A stretch of 64,000 bases of DNA. Source: Candidatus Methanoperedens sp. Lineage in GTDB: Archaea; Halobacteriota; Methanosarcinia; Methanosarcinales; Methanoperedenaceae. Positions 23,946 through 33,029 of the stretch are shown one piece after another (positions within the stretch are counted from its first letter, which is position 1; each line of letters opens with the position of its first letter). The translations under genes were made by a program, and so were the position numbers. The notes under the pieces are model-generated. The model had not been told where the DNA came from. It made no database searches and saw only the letters and a program-made list of their open reading frames with translations. The stretch spans positions 34,010 to 98,009 of the forward strand of contig VEPM01000015.1 of NCBI GenBank assembly GCA_012026795.1, written 5' to 3'.

Positions 23946-26138
23946 TTAATTATAATTTTTTGTTGGTTTTTGCTGCATTTTTCTTATATCATTAAAAAAG
24001 TTCATCAGTGAATACTTGACGCGTTCAGGTTCCACATCTATGATCTCTGCTCTTTCTTCTTCAGGGAAGAATTTGAACACTGAATATTTTCCATAACGCT
24101 TACCGGATGTGGACGTATAACGCCCATCAAGCAGCACGCGCGCTCCATAATCGCCTGGCGAGCGGACCACACGCCCCAGAGCCTGCCGTATCTTCCTGAT
24201 CGTGGGGATCTCGATGGCATATTCCCAGCCGTGCCCGAATTCTGCGTCATACGCGGATTCTACGGCGCGTGTACGGTCATTGAGGGCAGGATACCCAACA
24301 CCCACGATGACAACTGTCCTTCCCCGGTCATTCTTGTAATCAACTCCTTCTGTTAGCGTTCCCCACATATAGGATATCAGCACGGCTTTCTTCCCTGATT
24401 CGCCCAGCCTGAAAAATTCCTCCCTGATCTGCTGCGCCGAAACTCCTACTTCATCAAGGAATACCGGATTATCGCATTTTATCCGGTTCTTATACTGGGT
24501 TGCTTCATAAAAGCTCGGGAAAAATATAATCACGTTCCCGTCAGATTGTTCAATTATATCAGTAAGGACTTTTGTGATCACTTCTTTTGTCTGCGGGCTG
24601 TCCCTGTCCTTTGAAAATAAAGCAGGAACAGATACTGCTATGGTAAGGCGCTTTTCTTTCGGGAAAGTCAGGCCGAAAGATAATTCAAATGTAGGTCGTG
24701 AAATGCCGAGTGTGGCTTTAATCGTTTCAAAAGGCGCAAGTGTCGCTGACATAAGGATCGCACTATGAACCGAATTGAATAATGGCGCAGTGACATTTTT
24801 AGGAATACAGGTGAATAATTCAAGCCTCCCTGATATCTCGGAATTCTGGCGCTTTACGTTCAGGATCGGGTAATAGCTTTTATCTTTTGAGAATTTAACG
24901 TAATTCGAAAGAAAGATTGCAGTGATCAGGCTGCTGCATGTTTTTTTGATCGGGCTTTTCCCTTCATTGAATTGTTTTTCATAAAATGCATCAATAATCA
25001 GTCCGAAACTCCTCAGACGTTCGATAGTCTCGTCGAGCTTTTTAATTCCTGCCTTCTCAAAAGCCAGCATTAGTTTCTCACGGAACATATCAGTACGCTC
25101 CTGCGGATCTGCGATCCTCAGATCATACCAGTCCCTGCCTACTCTTTCACGTTCCCCGAACTTTTTATCAAGAATGATATTATATGTTGATCGTATTGTA
25201 TCAAGGAGAACCTGGAGCAATATTTGAACATCCGCTTCCACTGAAGCTGCCTCGTTCCCTTTGACCTCATCAAGCGCCCTTTTTAAAGTAAATTCGGTAA
25301 GCGTCATGGATGAATGGGAGCGTGCAGCGGATTCGATATTGTGCGCTTCATCAAAAATGGTAATAACATCAGCAAGACCTTTATCCAGCCACCCAAGTAC
25401 ATTTGTGCGGATATCCTCATTAAGAAAATGATGGTAATTGCATATCAAAAGGTCGGCTTCTTTCATATAGCGTTTTAGCAGTTCATACCCGCATGTATCA
25501 TTTGATAAAGCCCAGTCTGCCACCTCTTCAGGTGTGCGCACACCATCGAATAGCCACCCGCGGAAATTATCCGTGTCACTTTTAAGTAATTTATGAAGAT
25601 AGTCGCAGGAGTTTTTCCTTGTATCATGGAGCTGTCTTTCTTCCTTATCAAATTCCTGGCTCAATTCCCTTTGAATTTGTATGAGGCTTGTATCCTTATC
25701 CCGTTTTATCTTGTCCCTGATAGACTGCATTTCGTTTTTCAATTGCCCGATATCTTTTTCCTGCTCCGTTAATTTATAGGTATTATCCCTTAGCAAACTG
25801 CATGTGTCATAATCCATGTCCGGCTTTGGACACATCAGCATTTTACCTTTAAGGACAACAACTTTTAATTCTGGCTGTTTCTTTTTTATTTCACGTGCCT
25901 CTTCAATGAATTGGGCCATCTGCTGGTGGACATTCGTAGCAATAACTACTGTTTTTTTCTCAGTTTTCGCGATATGAAGAGCAGGAGCAAGGGAACTCAG
26001 GGTTTTACCGGTACCGCATGCCCCTTCGAATAAAATCACATGTTTTTTTATCAGAGCATCATGAATGGCCTGCATCGCTTCCAGTTGATTCGGATAGCAT
26101 AATTTTTTGGGAAAATAGCGAAGAAAGTCCTGTTTCAT
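23946..26138 (-). CDS. XPD/Rad3-family DNA helicase (FeS)
   Basis: 730-residue superfamily 2 helicase. Walker A FEGACGTGKTLSSLAPAL, motif Ia TNVHQQMAQF, DEAH box TIFDEAHNIESAARSHSS, motif III ILMSATLAPFETI, and motifs V/VI (LSYMWGTLTEGVDY-like; IRQALGRVVRSPGDYGARVLLDGRY). Cysteines in KGKMLMCPK, YDTCSLL, KNSCDYL and DTCGYELLKRY match the iron-sulfur domain of XPD. The length is near that of archaeal XPD plus a small insertion (residues about 110-170, charged coiled coil). Role in repair or replication is by family. Monocistronic on the minus strand. Confidence 0.85.
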   Translation of the reverse strand: MKQDFLRYFPKKLCYPNQLEAMQAIHDALIKKHVILFEGACGTGKTLSSLAPALHIAKTEKKTVVIATNVHQQMAQFIEEAREIKKKQPELKVVVLKGKMLMCPKPDMDYDTCSLLRDNTYKLTEQEKDIGQLKNEMQSIRDKIKRDKDTSLIQIQRELSQEFDKEERQLHDTRKNSCDYLHKLLKSDTDNFRGWLFDGVRTPEEVADWALSNDTCGYELLKRYMKEADLLICNYHHFLNEDIRTNVLGWLDKGLADVITIFDEAHNIESAARSHSSMTLTEFTLKRALDEVKGNEAASVEADVQILLQVLLDTIRSTYNIILDKKFGERERVGRDWYDLRIADPQERTDMFREKLMLAFEKAGIKKLDETIERLRSFGLIIDAFYEKQFNEGKSPIKKTCSSLITAIFLSNYVKFSKDKSYYPILNVKRQNSEISGRLELFTCIPKNVTAPLFNSVHSAILMSATLAPFETIKATLGISRPTFELSFGLTFPKEKRLTIAVSVPALFSKDRDSPQTKEVITKVLTDIIEQSDGNVIIFFPSFYEATQYKNRIKCDNPVFLDEVGVSAQQIREEFFRLGESGKKAVLISYMWGTLTEGVDYKNDRGRTVVIVGVGYPALNDRTRAVESAYDAEFGHGWEYAIEIPTIRKIRQALGRVVRSPGDYGARVLLDGRYTSTSGKRYGKYSVFKFFPEEERAEIIDVEPERVKYSLMNFFNDIRKMQQKPTKNYN

Positions 26139-26367
26139 CGGCGACCATAAGATTCGATATAATATAAACAGTACGATTGCAGGATTGAATCTGGAATTTA
26201 TTTCCGGTCATAACAAAACTATTTTTGGTTATATGAAAAGTATTTTTGTTTATAGTAAAAGACCCAGTAGCACGAAAATGGTCTTTAGTTAGCACCAGTA
26301 TTTATATCAGTACCACTACGAAGTAAGTATTATAAAAATGGATACGATAACAAATAAGGGGGAAAAA

Positions 26368-26766
26368 ATGAATTCAATGGCCGTAGTTAGAGCAGATGAC
26401 GCATCGAAAGTGAAAATAGCGCTATATGACCTTGTCAGGTATGCAAATTTGACATTTTCAGACCAGGCAAGGAAATTGGAACCGACTTTTGCAGATAACA
26501 TTCTTACGCACATAATGAAAAGTCCGCTAAGAGGCTGTTGTTCATCTGCTGCGATAGTTCCTCTTGAAGACCAGGCAAGCGTTGCAATTGGAAGACTTCG
26601 AAAAATACATCCGCCTGCGCATGTTATAATTGTAAGCCCGAGGCATGAAATATACCATGAATTAGTAAATTATGTAGATATATTGCCAGAGATAGATGTT
26701 AATTTTGAGCAGAATTTCGGGTTTGAAGGAGTCCGTGAAACTGTGAAAGAAACTGTAGAAGCATGA
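26368..26766 (+). CDS. Unrecognised small protein upstream of fwd operon
   Basis: 133 residues from ATG 26368, which follows GGGGG (26358-26362) at good spacing; an in-frame ATG at 26338 lacks such a site. No signal peptide or membrane segment. Two cysteines adjoin in SPLRGCCSSAAIVPLED, and a histidine-rich segment follows (RKIHPPAHVIIVSPRHEIYHELV). The fold looks alpha/beta. I do not recognise the family. It lies about 230 nt ahead of fwdD in the same orientation, and could be a conserved protein of methane-metabolising archaea, but that is only context. Confidence 0.5.
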   Translation: MNSMAVVRADDASKVKIALYDLVRYANLTFSDQARKLEPTFADNILTHIMKSPLRGCCSSAAIVPLEDQASVAIGRLRKIHPPAHVIIVSPRHEIYHELVNYVDILPEIDVNFEQNFGFEGVRETVKETVEA

Positions 26767-26997
26767 ATAGATATTCAATAATTTTTTGATTTTTATTCAT
26801 TGCTTTTTTATTTAGTTGGAATTCTGTTATTTTCGGATTTTGTTATTTTCTTTTGATTTTGCTTTATGGGACTACGCTAACAAAACCATGAATTCCATCC
26901 CTGCTGCCCTTGTTGTGTTTAAGAAAACATAATGAAAACATAAAGAAATGTTTAATACCCCGAAATTCTATCCTCTAATAATAAAAGAGTGTATAAG

Positions 26998-27375
26998 ATG
27001 ACATTAAATGCAATACTCATAACTGGAAGAACAATAAATCAGGGAGCAACTATCGAGAATAAAACTTCTTCGGACTACCAGGAAGCAACTGCTTATTGTG
27101 AATTGAACCCAAAGGATATAGGTATCCTGGGAATAAGCCCAGGAAGCCGCGTATTGGTTAAAACAGATCATGGTGATGTGGTTGTGAAATTGAAAGAAAA
27201 TAAAGGAAATCCCGATGGGATAGCTTTTATCCCCATGGGTCCGTGGGCAAATGCAGTAGTCGATCCGGATACCAAGGGCTGCGGAATGCCGGGATTCAAA
27301 GGTATTCCTGCTCTGATAGAGCCTACGGACAAAAAAGTATTATTAATGAAAGAATTGATCGCGAGGTATAAGTAA
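26998..27375 (+). CDS. fwdD: Formylmethanofuran dehydrogenase subunit D
   Basis: 125-residue molybdopterin dinucleotide-binding domain (YCELNPKDIGILGISPGSRVLVKTDHGDVVVKL; FIPMGPWANAVVDPDTKGCGMPGFK). With FwdB it binds the W- or Mo-pterin cofactor that interconverts CO2 and formate in the first step of methanogenesis, or the last step of methane oxidation. ATG 26998 is chosen over GTG 26989. The stop is immediately followed by fwdB (TAATG). The sequence does not tell the tungsten (Fwd) from the molybdenum (Fmd) isoenzyme. Confidence 0.9.
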   Translation: MTLNAILITGRTINQGATIENKTSSDYQEATAYCELNPKDIGILGISPGSRVLVKTDHGDVVVKLKENKGNPDGIAFIPMGPWANAVVDPDTKGCGMPGFKGIPALIEPTDKKVLLMKELIARYK

Positions 27376-28673
27376 TGACAATAATAACAGATGCACTCTG
27401 CCCTTTTTGCGGCTGCCTGTGCGATGACCTGACAATCGTTGTGGAAGATAACAAAATAACCGATGTTAAACAGGCATGCAAACTTGGCGCGGCTAAAATA
27501 ATGGGACATCACAGGATAAAAACTCCCATGATAAGGAAAGACAAAAATTCCGAGTTCAAGGAGGTATCTTATGAAGAGGCAATCAACGAAGCTGCAAATA
27601 TCCTTTCAAATTCAAAAAGACCTCTTTTGTACGGATGGGCATCAGCGGTGTGTGAAGTCCACAAGAAAGGCATTCTTCTTGCTGAGGAACTTGGCGCAAT
27701 TATTGACAACACAGCAACAGTGTGTCATGCCCCGTCAACTCTTGCAGTTCATGAAAAGGGTCTTCCGTCAGCCACCCTTGGCCAGGTAAAGAACAGAGCG
27801 GATGTTATTGTATTCTGGGGGAGCAATCCGGTACATGCCCATCCCAGGCACATGGGACGTTATTCTGTTTTTGCAAAAGGATTATTCTCTGAAAAAGGGA
27901 GAAAAGGACGCAAAGTTATTGTAGCGGATGTGCGGAAAACAGACACTGCTAACATGGCTGATGAATTCGTACAATTAGAGCAGGGCAGTGATTACCTTGT
28001 GGTTTCGGCTCTCCGGGCAATACTTTCAGGACATGCGGATGTTGTGCCTGAATCGGTTGGAGGTGTTCCGAAAGAGCAGCTTTCAAAACTTGTGGATATA
28101 TTAAAAACAGGAAAATTTGTCGCGATTTTCTTTGGAATGGGACTTACCCAGAGCAAATCACGGTATAAGAACATTGATAATGCCATCTCTTTAGTAACAG
28201 AGTTGAATGCATTTACAAAATGCGTTATTACGCCTATGCGGGGCCACTATAATGTTACAGGATTCGGAAATGTGTGCGCATGGGAGACAGGTTATGCAAC
28301 CGCCGTTGATTTTGCGCGCGGCGCTCCTTATTACAATCCCGGTGAGACAGCGGCGAACGATGTGCTCACAAGGAAAGAAACAGATGCGGCAATGATAATA
28401 GCAGGTGATGCAGGCGCTCATTTCCCGGCTGATTCAGTCCGCCATCTGGCAAGAATTCCGGTCGTACAGATCGATCCTTATTGGAATCCCACGACAGAAG
28501 TAGCAAATGTTGTCATCCCTGTAGCAATTTGCGGCGTAGAGGTAGAAGGTACTGCATACAGGATGGACGGCGTATCACTAAGGATGAGAAAAATGGTTGA
28601 GCCCACACATCTGCCTGATACCGAGGTCCTTGAAAAAATAACAGAACGAGTGAAAGTATTGAGGGGTGAATAA
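27375..28673 (+). CDS. fwdB: Formylmethanofuran dehydrogenase subunit B
   Basis: 432-residue catalytic subunit, a member of the molybdopterin oxidoreductase superfamily. The N-terminal CPFCGCLCDD plus a later cysteine holds a [4Fe-4S] cluster. The metal ligand region reads DNTATVCHAPSTL, with an in-frame cysteine rather than selenocysteine. Other pterin-site segments are VIVFWGSNPVHAHPRHMGR, VIVADVRKTDTANMAD and IPVVQIDPYWNPTTEVANVVIPV. Reduces CO2 to formate, which passes to the FwdA site through an internal tunnel. Co-translated with fwdD and overlapping the fwdA region. Confidence 0.94.
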   Translation: MTIITDALCPFCGCLCDDLTIVVEDNKITDVKQACKLGAAKIMGHHRIKTPMIRKDKNSEFKEVSYEEAINEAANILSNSKRPLLYGWASAVCEVHKKGILLAEELGAIIDNTATVCHAPSTLAVHEKGLPSATLGQVKNRADVIVFWGSNPVHAHPRHMGRYSVFAKGLFSEKGRKGRKVIVADVRKTDTANMADEFVQLEQGSDYLVVSALRAILSGHADVVPESVGGVPKEQLSKLVDILKTGKFVAIFFGMGLTQSKSRYKNIDNAISLVTELNAFTKCVITPMRGHYNVTGFGNVCAWETGYATAVDFARGAPYYNPGETAANDVLTRKETDAAMIIAGDAGAHFPADSVRHLARIPVVQIDPYWNPTTEVANVVIPVAICGVEVEGTAYRMDGVSLRMRKMVEPTHLPDTEVLEKITERVKVLRGE

Positions 28674-28674
28674 A

Positions 28675-30387
28675 ATGGAACTTCTTATAAAAAACGGTTC
28701 GGTTTATGACCCGTCTAATGGGATAAATGGTGATAAGGCCGATATCTCCATAAAAGACGGGAAAATAGTAGATAAGGTAAGCAGCAAAGCCACAGTGATA
28801 GATGCCGGCGGAAGGCTTGTAATGGCAGGCGGCGTAGATGCGCATTCGCATATCGCAGGTGCAAAGGTCAATGTGGGAAGAATAATGCGTCCTGAAGATA
28901 CGCGATCAGGGATAAAACCCAGGACAAAGATAACAAGACCAACTACAGGTTATACTGTGCCAAATGTCTATGCGATGGGATACCGCTATGCCCAGATGGG
29001 TTATACAACTGTCTTTGAGGCAGCGCAGGCAATAATGAAAGCGCGCCATACCCATGAAGAGCTCGAAGAAATTCCCATTATCGACAAAGGCGCTCTTACG
29101 TTATTTGGTAGCAACTGGCCCACAATGGACTTTGTGCGGGAGAAGAATATGGATAAACTGGCTGCTTATATATCATGGGGTCTTCTTGCAAGCCGTGGAT
29201 TCGGTGTTAAATGCGTAAACCCGGGCGGAGGCGAGATGTGGGGCTTTGGCAAGAACGTTACAGGTCTTGATGATGTTGTCCCGAATTTTGACGTAACCCC
29301 AAAGGATATAATAGTGTCACTGATGAAGGCCAATGAGATGCTGGGACTGCCGCATTCGGTGCATCTGCATTGCAACAACCTTGGAAAGCCCGGTAATTAC
29401 AGGACAACGCTTGCAAGCATGGAACTTGCAAACCAGGTCAAAGCCAGCAGGGACAGGCAGGTGTTGCATGTTACCCACCTGTTGTTTAATTCAATGGGCG
29501 GAACGAACTGGGGCGATTTTGAATCAAAAGCTGATGAAGTAGCCAATTATCTTAACAATCACGATAATGTAACGGGTGATATGGGACAGATGATATTTGG
29601 CAGCGCGACTACCATGACCGCAGATGGCCCTGTGCAGTATGCAAATGCAAAATTACTGCATGCAAAATGGGGCAACGGTGATGTTGAACTTGAAGATGCA
29701 TCAGGTGTTGTACCATTATATTATGTCAAGCAGGTATCGGTTTATGCTATCATGTGGGCTACAGGGCTTGAACTCGGTTTGCTTACAAAAGACCCGTACA
29801 AGATGCTTTTGACCACAGACCATCCCAATGGCGGGCCTTTTGTGAATTATGCGGAGGTCATTGCACTTCTTATGAGCAACAAGAAGCGCCAGGAAGAAAT
29901 AAAGACAGTTCATGAAGCTGTTCACTCAAAAACAAGGCTTCCGGGAATTGATCGTGAGCTTGATTTCAGTGAGATCGCAATAATGACAAGGGCTGGCACT
30001 GCAAAGGTGCTCGGGCTTCTTGATACAAAAGGTCATCTCGGAGCTGGCGCAGATGCCGATGTTTGCATATACGACATCATACCTGACCAGATCGATCCGT
30101 CAGTTGAACATGCAAAAATAAAGAGCGCGTTCTCATCTGCCGCATATACAATAAAAGGCGGGCAGGTTGTTGTAAAGGACGGCCAGATCACAGCTACGCC
30201 AATGGGAAGGACATACTGGGTGGATGCAAAGGTTCCGGAGGAACATACAAACGAGATGATGAAGGACATAGTTAAGAAATTCAAGAATTATTACTCTATA
30301 CAGCTTGCAAATTATATGGTACAGGATGAATATCTTACTCATCCTGAAGTTGTGAAAGCAGGAGCGATACAGGTCGAGGTGAGCTGA
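28675..30387 (+). CDS. fwdA: Formylmethanofuran dehydrogenase subunit A
   Basis: 570-residue amidohydrolase-fold subunit that condenses formate with methanofuran. Metal-binding HSH in VDAHSHIAGAKVNVGR, the carboxylated-lysine region GFGVKCVNPGGGEMWGF, further histidines in HSVHLHCNNLGKPG and VLHVTHLLFNSMGG, and the metal aspartate region TTDHPNGGPFVNYAEV. The length is normal. ATG 28675 is used because GAGGGGTG (28661-28668) lies just upstream and it begins directly after the fwdB stop. The C-terminus IKSAFSSAAYTIKGGQVVVKDG is the usual composite domain. Confidence 0.95.
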   Translation: MELLIKNGSVYDPSNGINGDKADISIKDGKIVDKVSSKATVIDAGGRLVMAGGVDAHSHIAGAKVNVGRIMRPEDTRSGIKPRTKITRPTTGYTVPNVYAMGYRYAQMGYTTVFEAAQAIMKARHTHEELEEIPIIDKGALTLFGSNWPTMDFVREKNMDKLAAYISWGLLASRGFGVKCVNPGGGEMWGFGKNVTGLDDVVPNFDVTPKDIIVSLMKANEMLGLPHSVHLHCNNLGKPGNYRTTLASMELANQVKASRDRQVLHVTHLLFNSMGGTNWGDFESKADEVANYLNNHDNVTGDMGQMIFGSATTMTADGPVQYANAKLLHAKWGNGDVELEDASGVVPLYYVKQVSVYAIMWATGLELGLLTKDPYKMLLTTDHPNGGPFVNYAEVIALLMSNKKRQEEIKTVHEAVHSKTRLPGIDRELDFSEIAIMTRAGTAKVLGLLDTKGHLGAGADADVCIYDIIPDQIDPSVEHAKIKSAFSSAAYTIKGGQVVVKDGQITATPMGRTYWVDAKVPEEHTNEMMKDIVKKFKNYYSIQLANYMVQDEYLTHPEVVKAGAIQVEVS

Positions 30388-30388
30388 A

Positions 30389-31147
30389 ATGCAAACAGTT
30401 ACTATAAAACCAAAGAAAGAGATCAGGATTTCAACTGAAGCAGAGAATATCTCACCTGATAAATTCGCCGGAAAAACAGAAGCAGAGATCCAATCCATGG
30501 AGGCATGGTTTGGAAACAAAAAGACGACCATCGGTGAGCTTTTCTCAGTCAAGGTGGAAGGTTCCGGGCCGGCAGCAGATACAAAAATCGTGATGGAAGG
30601 CGATTTTTCCCGGGTTAAGAGAATCGGGGAAGGAATGACAGCCGGACTCATAATTATCAATGGCAACGTGGATATGCACCTTGGCGCAAAGATGAGCGGC
30701 GGGAAGATATCAGTAAAGGGAAATGTTGACTCATGGGCTGGAAGGGAAATGAAAGGCGGCGAGTTGATCGTGGAAGGAAATGCTGCTTATTACCTTGGCG
30801 CCGGATATCGCGGTGAGAGCTGCGGTATGCGCGGCGGGAAAATCACTGTAATGGGAAATGCCCTTGATTTTGTTGGCGAGCATATGTGCGGCGGCGAGAT
30901 CATTGTTATGGGCAATACAGGAATTCTCCCCGGATTGAGCAACAATGGCGGCAAGATCGTGATCGGAGGCAATACCAGCCGTCCGGGCAGCGAGATGTCC
31001 AAGGGAACGATAATCGTTAATGGGACAGTGGATGAGATGATGCCTGTATTCAAGCTTGAAGGCAACGAAGCAGTTGATGGAGTGACGTATAAGAAATATA
31101 CCGGTGATGTTATAGGTAATGGAAAAGGATTGCTTTATGTAAAATAA
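30389..31147 (+). CDS. fwdC: Formylmethanofuran dehydrogenase subunit C
   Basis: 252 residues forming the GltS-type right-handed beta-helix. Repeats of the GGKIxVxGN pattern are clear: MSGGKISVKGNVDSWAG, MKGGELIVEGNAAYYLG, MRGGKITVMGNALDFVG, MCGGEIIVMGNTGILPG, NNGGKIVIGGNTSRPG. It is a structural subunit that supports FwdA in the complex. It starts one base after fwdA ends. The operon stops here: fwdE, fwdF and fwdG (the polyferredoxin and FeS subunits) are not in the window. Confidence 0.93.
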   Translation: MQTVTIKPKKEIRISTEAENISPDKFAGKTEAEIQSMEAWFGNKKTTIGELFSVKVEGSGPAADTKIVMEGDFSRVKRIGEGMTAGLIIINGNVDMHLGAKMSGGKISVKGNVDSWAGREMKGGELIVEGNAAYYLGAGYRGESCGMRGGKITVMGNALDFVGEHMCGGEIIVMGNTGILPGLSNNGGKIVIGGNTSRPGSEMSKGTIIVNGTVDEMMPVFKLEGNEAVDGVTYKKYTGDVIGNGKGLLYVK

Positions 31148-31495
31148 GCATCATTCGGTTTTTATTTTTTCTTTGCATATTTCGCGGGTTGACACCGGCA
31201 CAAGAATCACGGATGGCGCTCTTGACCCGTCGCGTAATGAAGGCTCGGAGTGGAACGCAATGGCATCAGAGTATGCTCAGTTTCGTCTGTCAAAATCCAG
31301 AAGGGTTTTTTCGTCGTCTTCGCTAATATAGAATAAGTGTGAAACTAATCATGAACCTCCTAAGGTTCATAGATACTGTATGAAAAATTTCGTTTTTTCA
31401 TACGAAGTATAAACACATAAAATTACTGTGAAATCTTAACTGTAAATATTATTGTTTTCTATCTTGGTTCAAATAATCTTTAACTCAGGTTTAAT
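31148..31495. other. Intergenic with a degenerate coding remnant
   Basis: Gap of 348 bases after fwdC. The part at about 31190-31330 has an open, GC-richer frame without a start (contains DGALDPSRNEGSEWNAMASE and ends at a TAG), which looks like the tail of a lost gene; I cannot name it. The following bases to 31495 are AT-rich and contain the palindromic pair CATACGAA-like/TTCGTTTT-like near 31385-31410. No intact gene. Confidence 0.35.
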
Positions 31496-32308
31496 ATGAT
31501 GAGGGACTATCATGACTTTGATAGAATGCTTGATGATATGTCGAATAGACTATTGATACTTAGAAAAAGAGGTTTTAAAACATTTTATGACCACCCTTAT
31601 GAAACAATAATATTATCTTTCGTAATTTCTATTGTATTTAAAAAATTTTTTAATAATTTAAGTATTGATAATAACTTGTATTATTTAATATTAAGTTCAA
31701 TTTTTCAAGGAATGTTTTCAATTTTGGCATTGGCTGGCCTATTTATTATTTTTAAAACAGAACAATTATCTAATGACATCTCGAAAAGTTATGATATTAT
31801 TAATCATGATGCGTCTCATTTGTATAACTTTAAACTTAGGAATTTGTGTGGTTCCATATTTACACAGAAAGACTTCTTAGCCATCCGGGAATTATTATCC
31901 AATAGAGATAAGAAAGAAACAGAAGAAAATTTAAATAAGATAACTGATAAAATTAAAAATGAAATAAAAATATTTGAGCAAGAAAAAGGAAGCGAAAAAT
32001 ATTGTCTTGAAATAAGACAATATAAGCTAGTTTTGGATGATTATTCAAAAAATATAACGCTTATTTTTAAATGTGAATCCTTAAAATCTGATCTAATAAA
32101 ATTTTTCAAATTGCCATTATTTCATGGGATGTTAATAATTATCTTAGCAGTATATTTTTTGCCTTTGATCGATTGGAAATCCAATCTGTCATTTCACATT
32201 CCAATTACTATAATTATTGGAACATCTGTTTTTCATACTATTATTGTAGTACTAGAAATATTGTATTTAATTAATATGGCAATGTGGGGGAAAATTGAAA
32301 ATAGTTAG
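31496..32308 (+). CDS. AT-rich membrane protein of unknown function
   Basis: 270 residues with four hydrophobic segments: IILSFVISIVFKKFF, YYLILSSIFQGMFSILALAG, HGMLIIILAVYFLPLIDW and ITIIIGTSVFHTIIVVLEIL. A charged central cytoplasmic domain of about 120 residues is rich in Lys, Glu and Asn (NRDKKETEENLNKITDKIKN). Its codon use is far more AT-rich than the neighbouring fwd and mcr genes, which suggests recent acquisition. No family recognised. Isolated between two gaps, with no partner. Confidence 0.55.
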   Translation: MMRDYHDFDRMLDDMSNRLLILRKRGFKTFYDHPYETIILSFVISIVFKKFFNNLSIDNNLYYLILSSIFQGMFSILALAGLFIIFKTEQLSNDISKSYDIINHDASHLYNFKLRNLCGSIFTQKDFLAIRELLSNRDKKETEENLNKITDKIKNEIKIFEQEKGSEKYCLEIRQYKLVLDDYSKNITLIFKCESLKSDLIKFFKLPLFHGMLIIILAVYFLPLIDWKSNLSFHIPITIIIGTSVFHTIIVVLEILYLINMAMWGKIENS

Positions 32309-32407
32309 ATATTTTATTTAGACCAAACTGCCAACACAAATTGCCATCGTCATCTCAAATACAAATGTTTATTTACTTTAGAATTTAAATCGTTTTATTA
32401 GAGCCCC

Positions 32408-32854
32408 ATGGAACTTAAGAAAATAGATAAGATCCTTAATAAGGAACCAAAAGAAGCAGCTGAAGAATTATTGAAAGAGGTTGAAAAAGCATATGGTGAG
32501 GTACCTTATATCCTTAATTTCATGAGGCAATCGCCGGAGTTACTGGTCACTAAAGTGCTTTATGATAATGAAATAATCCGGGAATTTAAACGGATGGATG
32601 CAAAAACAATAGAGCTTATATCCATAGGGGTTTCGGCAGCTTTGAGATGTGACCATTGCCTGAAAATGCATATCAGGGTGGCGCAGAGGCTTGGGGTTTC
32701 AAAAGAGGAGATATTTGATGCGATATTGATCGCAGGGACATTATCCAATGCAGCAGTCCTTGCCGAAGGCACACGCGCGATTGATTCGGAAAAGCAGAAT
32801 ATAGCTGAAAAAGAAAAATGTGAGGTTTGCGGGATACCTGAAGAAAAAATTTAG
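32408..32854 (+). CDS. Carboxymuconolactone decarboxylase/AhpD-like protein
   Basis: 148-residue all-helical protein of the CMD/AhpD family. The redox motif CX2C with downstream histidine is present: LRCDHCLKMHIRVAQRLGVSKEEIFDAILIAG. The N-terminal segment YILNFMRQSPELLV is typical. A second CxxC pair (CEVCGIPEEKI) at the very C-terminus is an addition that may bind metal. AhpD relatives act in peroxide detoxification, but many archaeal members have no assigned reaction. Convergent with mmp10; the stop codon abuts a long inverted repeat. Confidence 0.78.
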   Translation: MELKKIDKILNKEPKEAAEELLKEVEKAYGEVPYILNFMRQSPELLVTKVLYDNEIIREFKRMDAKTIELISIGVSAALRCDHCLKMHIRVAQRLGVSKEEIFDAILIAGTLSNAAVLAEGTRAIDSEKQNIAEKEKCEVCGIPEEKI

Positions 32855-32920
32855 ACAGGATCGACAGGATTTACAGGATTAACTATATAAATCGTATCCT
32901 GTCGATCCTGTAATCCTGTC
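32854..32920. repeat. Modular ACAGGAT inverted repeat
   Basis: Left arm 32854-32880 consists of GACAGGATC, GACAGGATTT and ACAGGATT units. Right arm 32896-32920 is built of the complementary units (ATCCTGTCG, ATCCTGTA, ATCCTGTC). The arms are separated by about 15 bases, so transcripts from either side can fold into a long imperfect stem. It lies between two convergent genes and could end both transcripts. Repeats of this ACAGGAT type occur scattered in several prokaryote genomes, so it may also be a dispersed repeat. Confidence 0.7.
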
Positions 32921-33029
32921 AAAATGATTATGCGCCTTTTTTATGCCGTGCAATTTGATTAATACGCCTCTGCTTAATTATTTTTAAATAGCAAATTTAT
33001 TTCTGTCTTGTGTGAAATAAGGGATATAT

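Noticed and set aside
27710..27740. Possible selenocysteine position in FwdB
   Set aside because: The ligand codon in ATVCHAPS is TGT (cysteine) and no in-frame TGA occurs.
31190..31330. Open frame without start after fwdC, considered as a small gene
   Set aside because: No start codon or ribosome-binding site and it follows a stop in the same frame. Treated as a coding remnant only.
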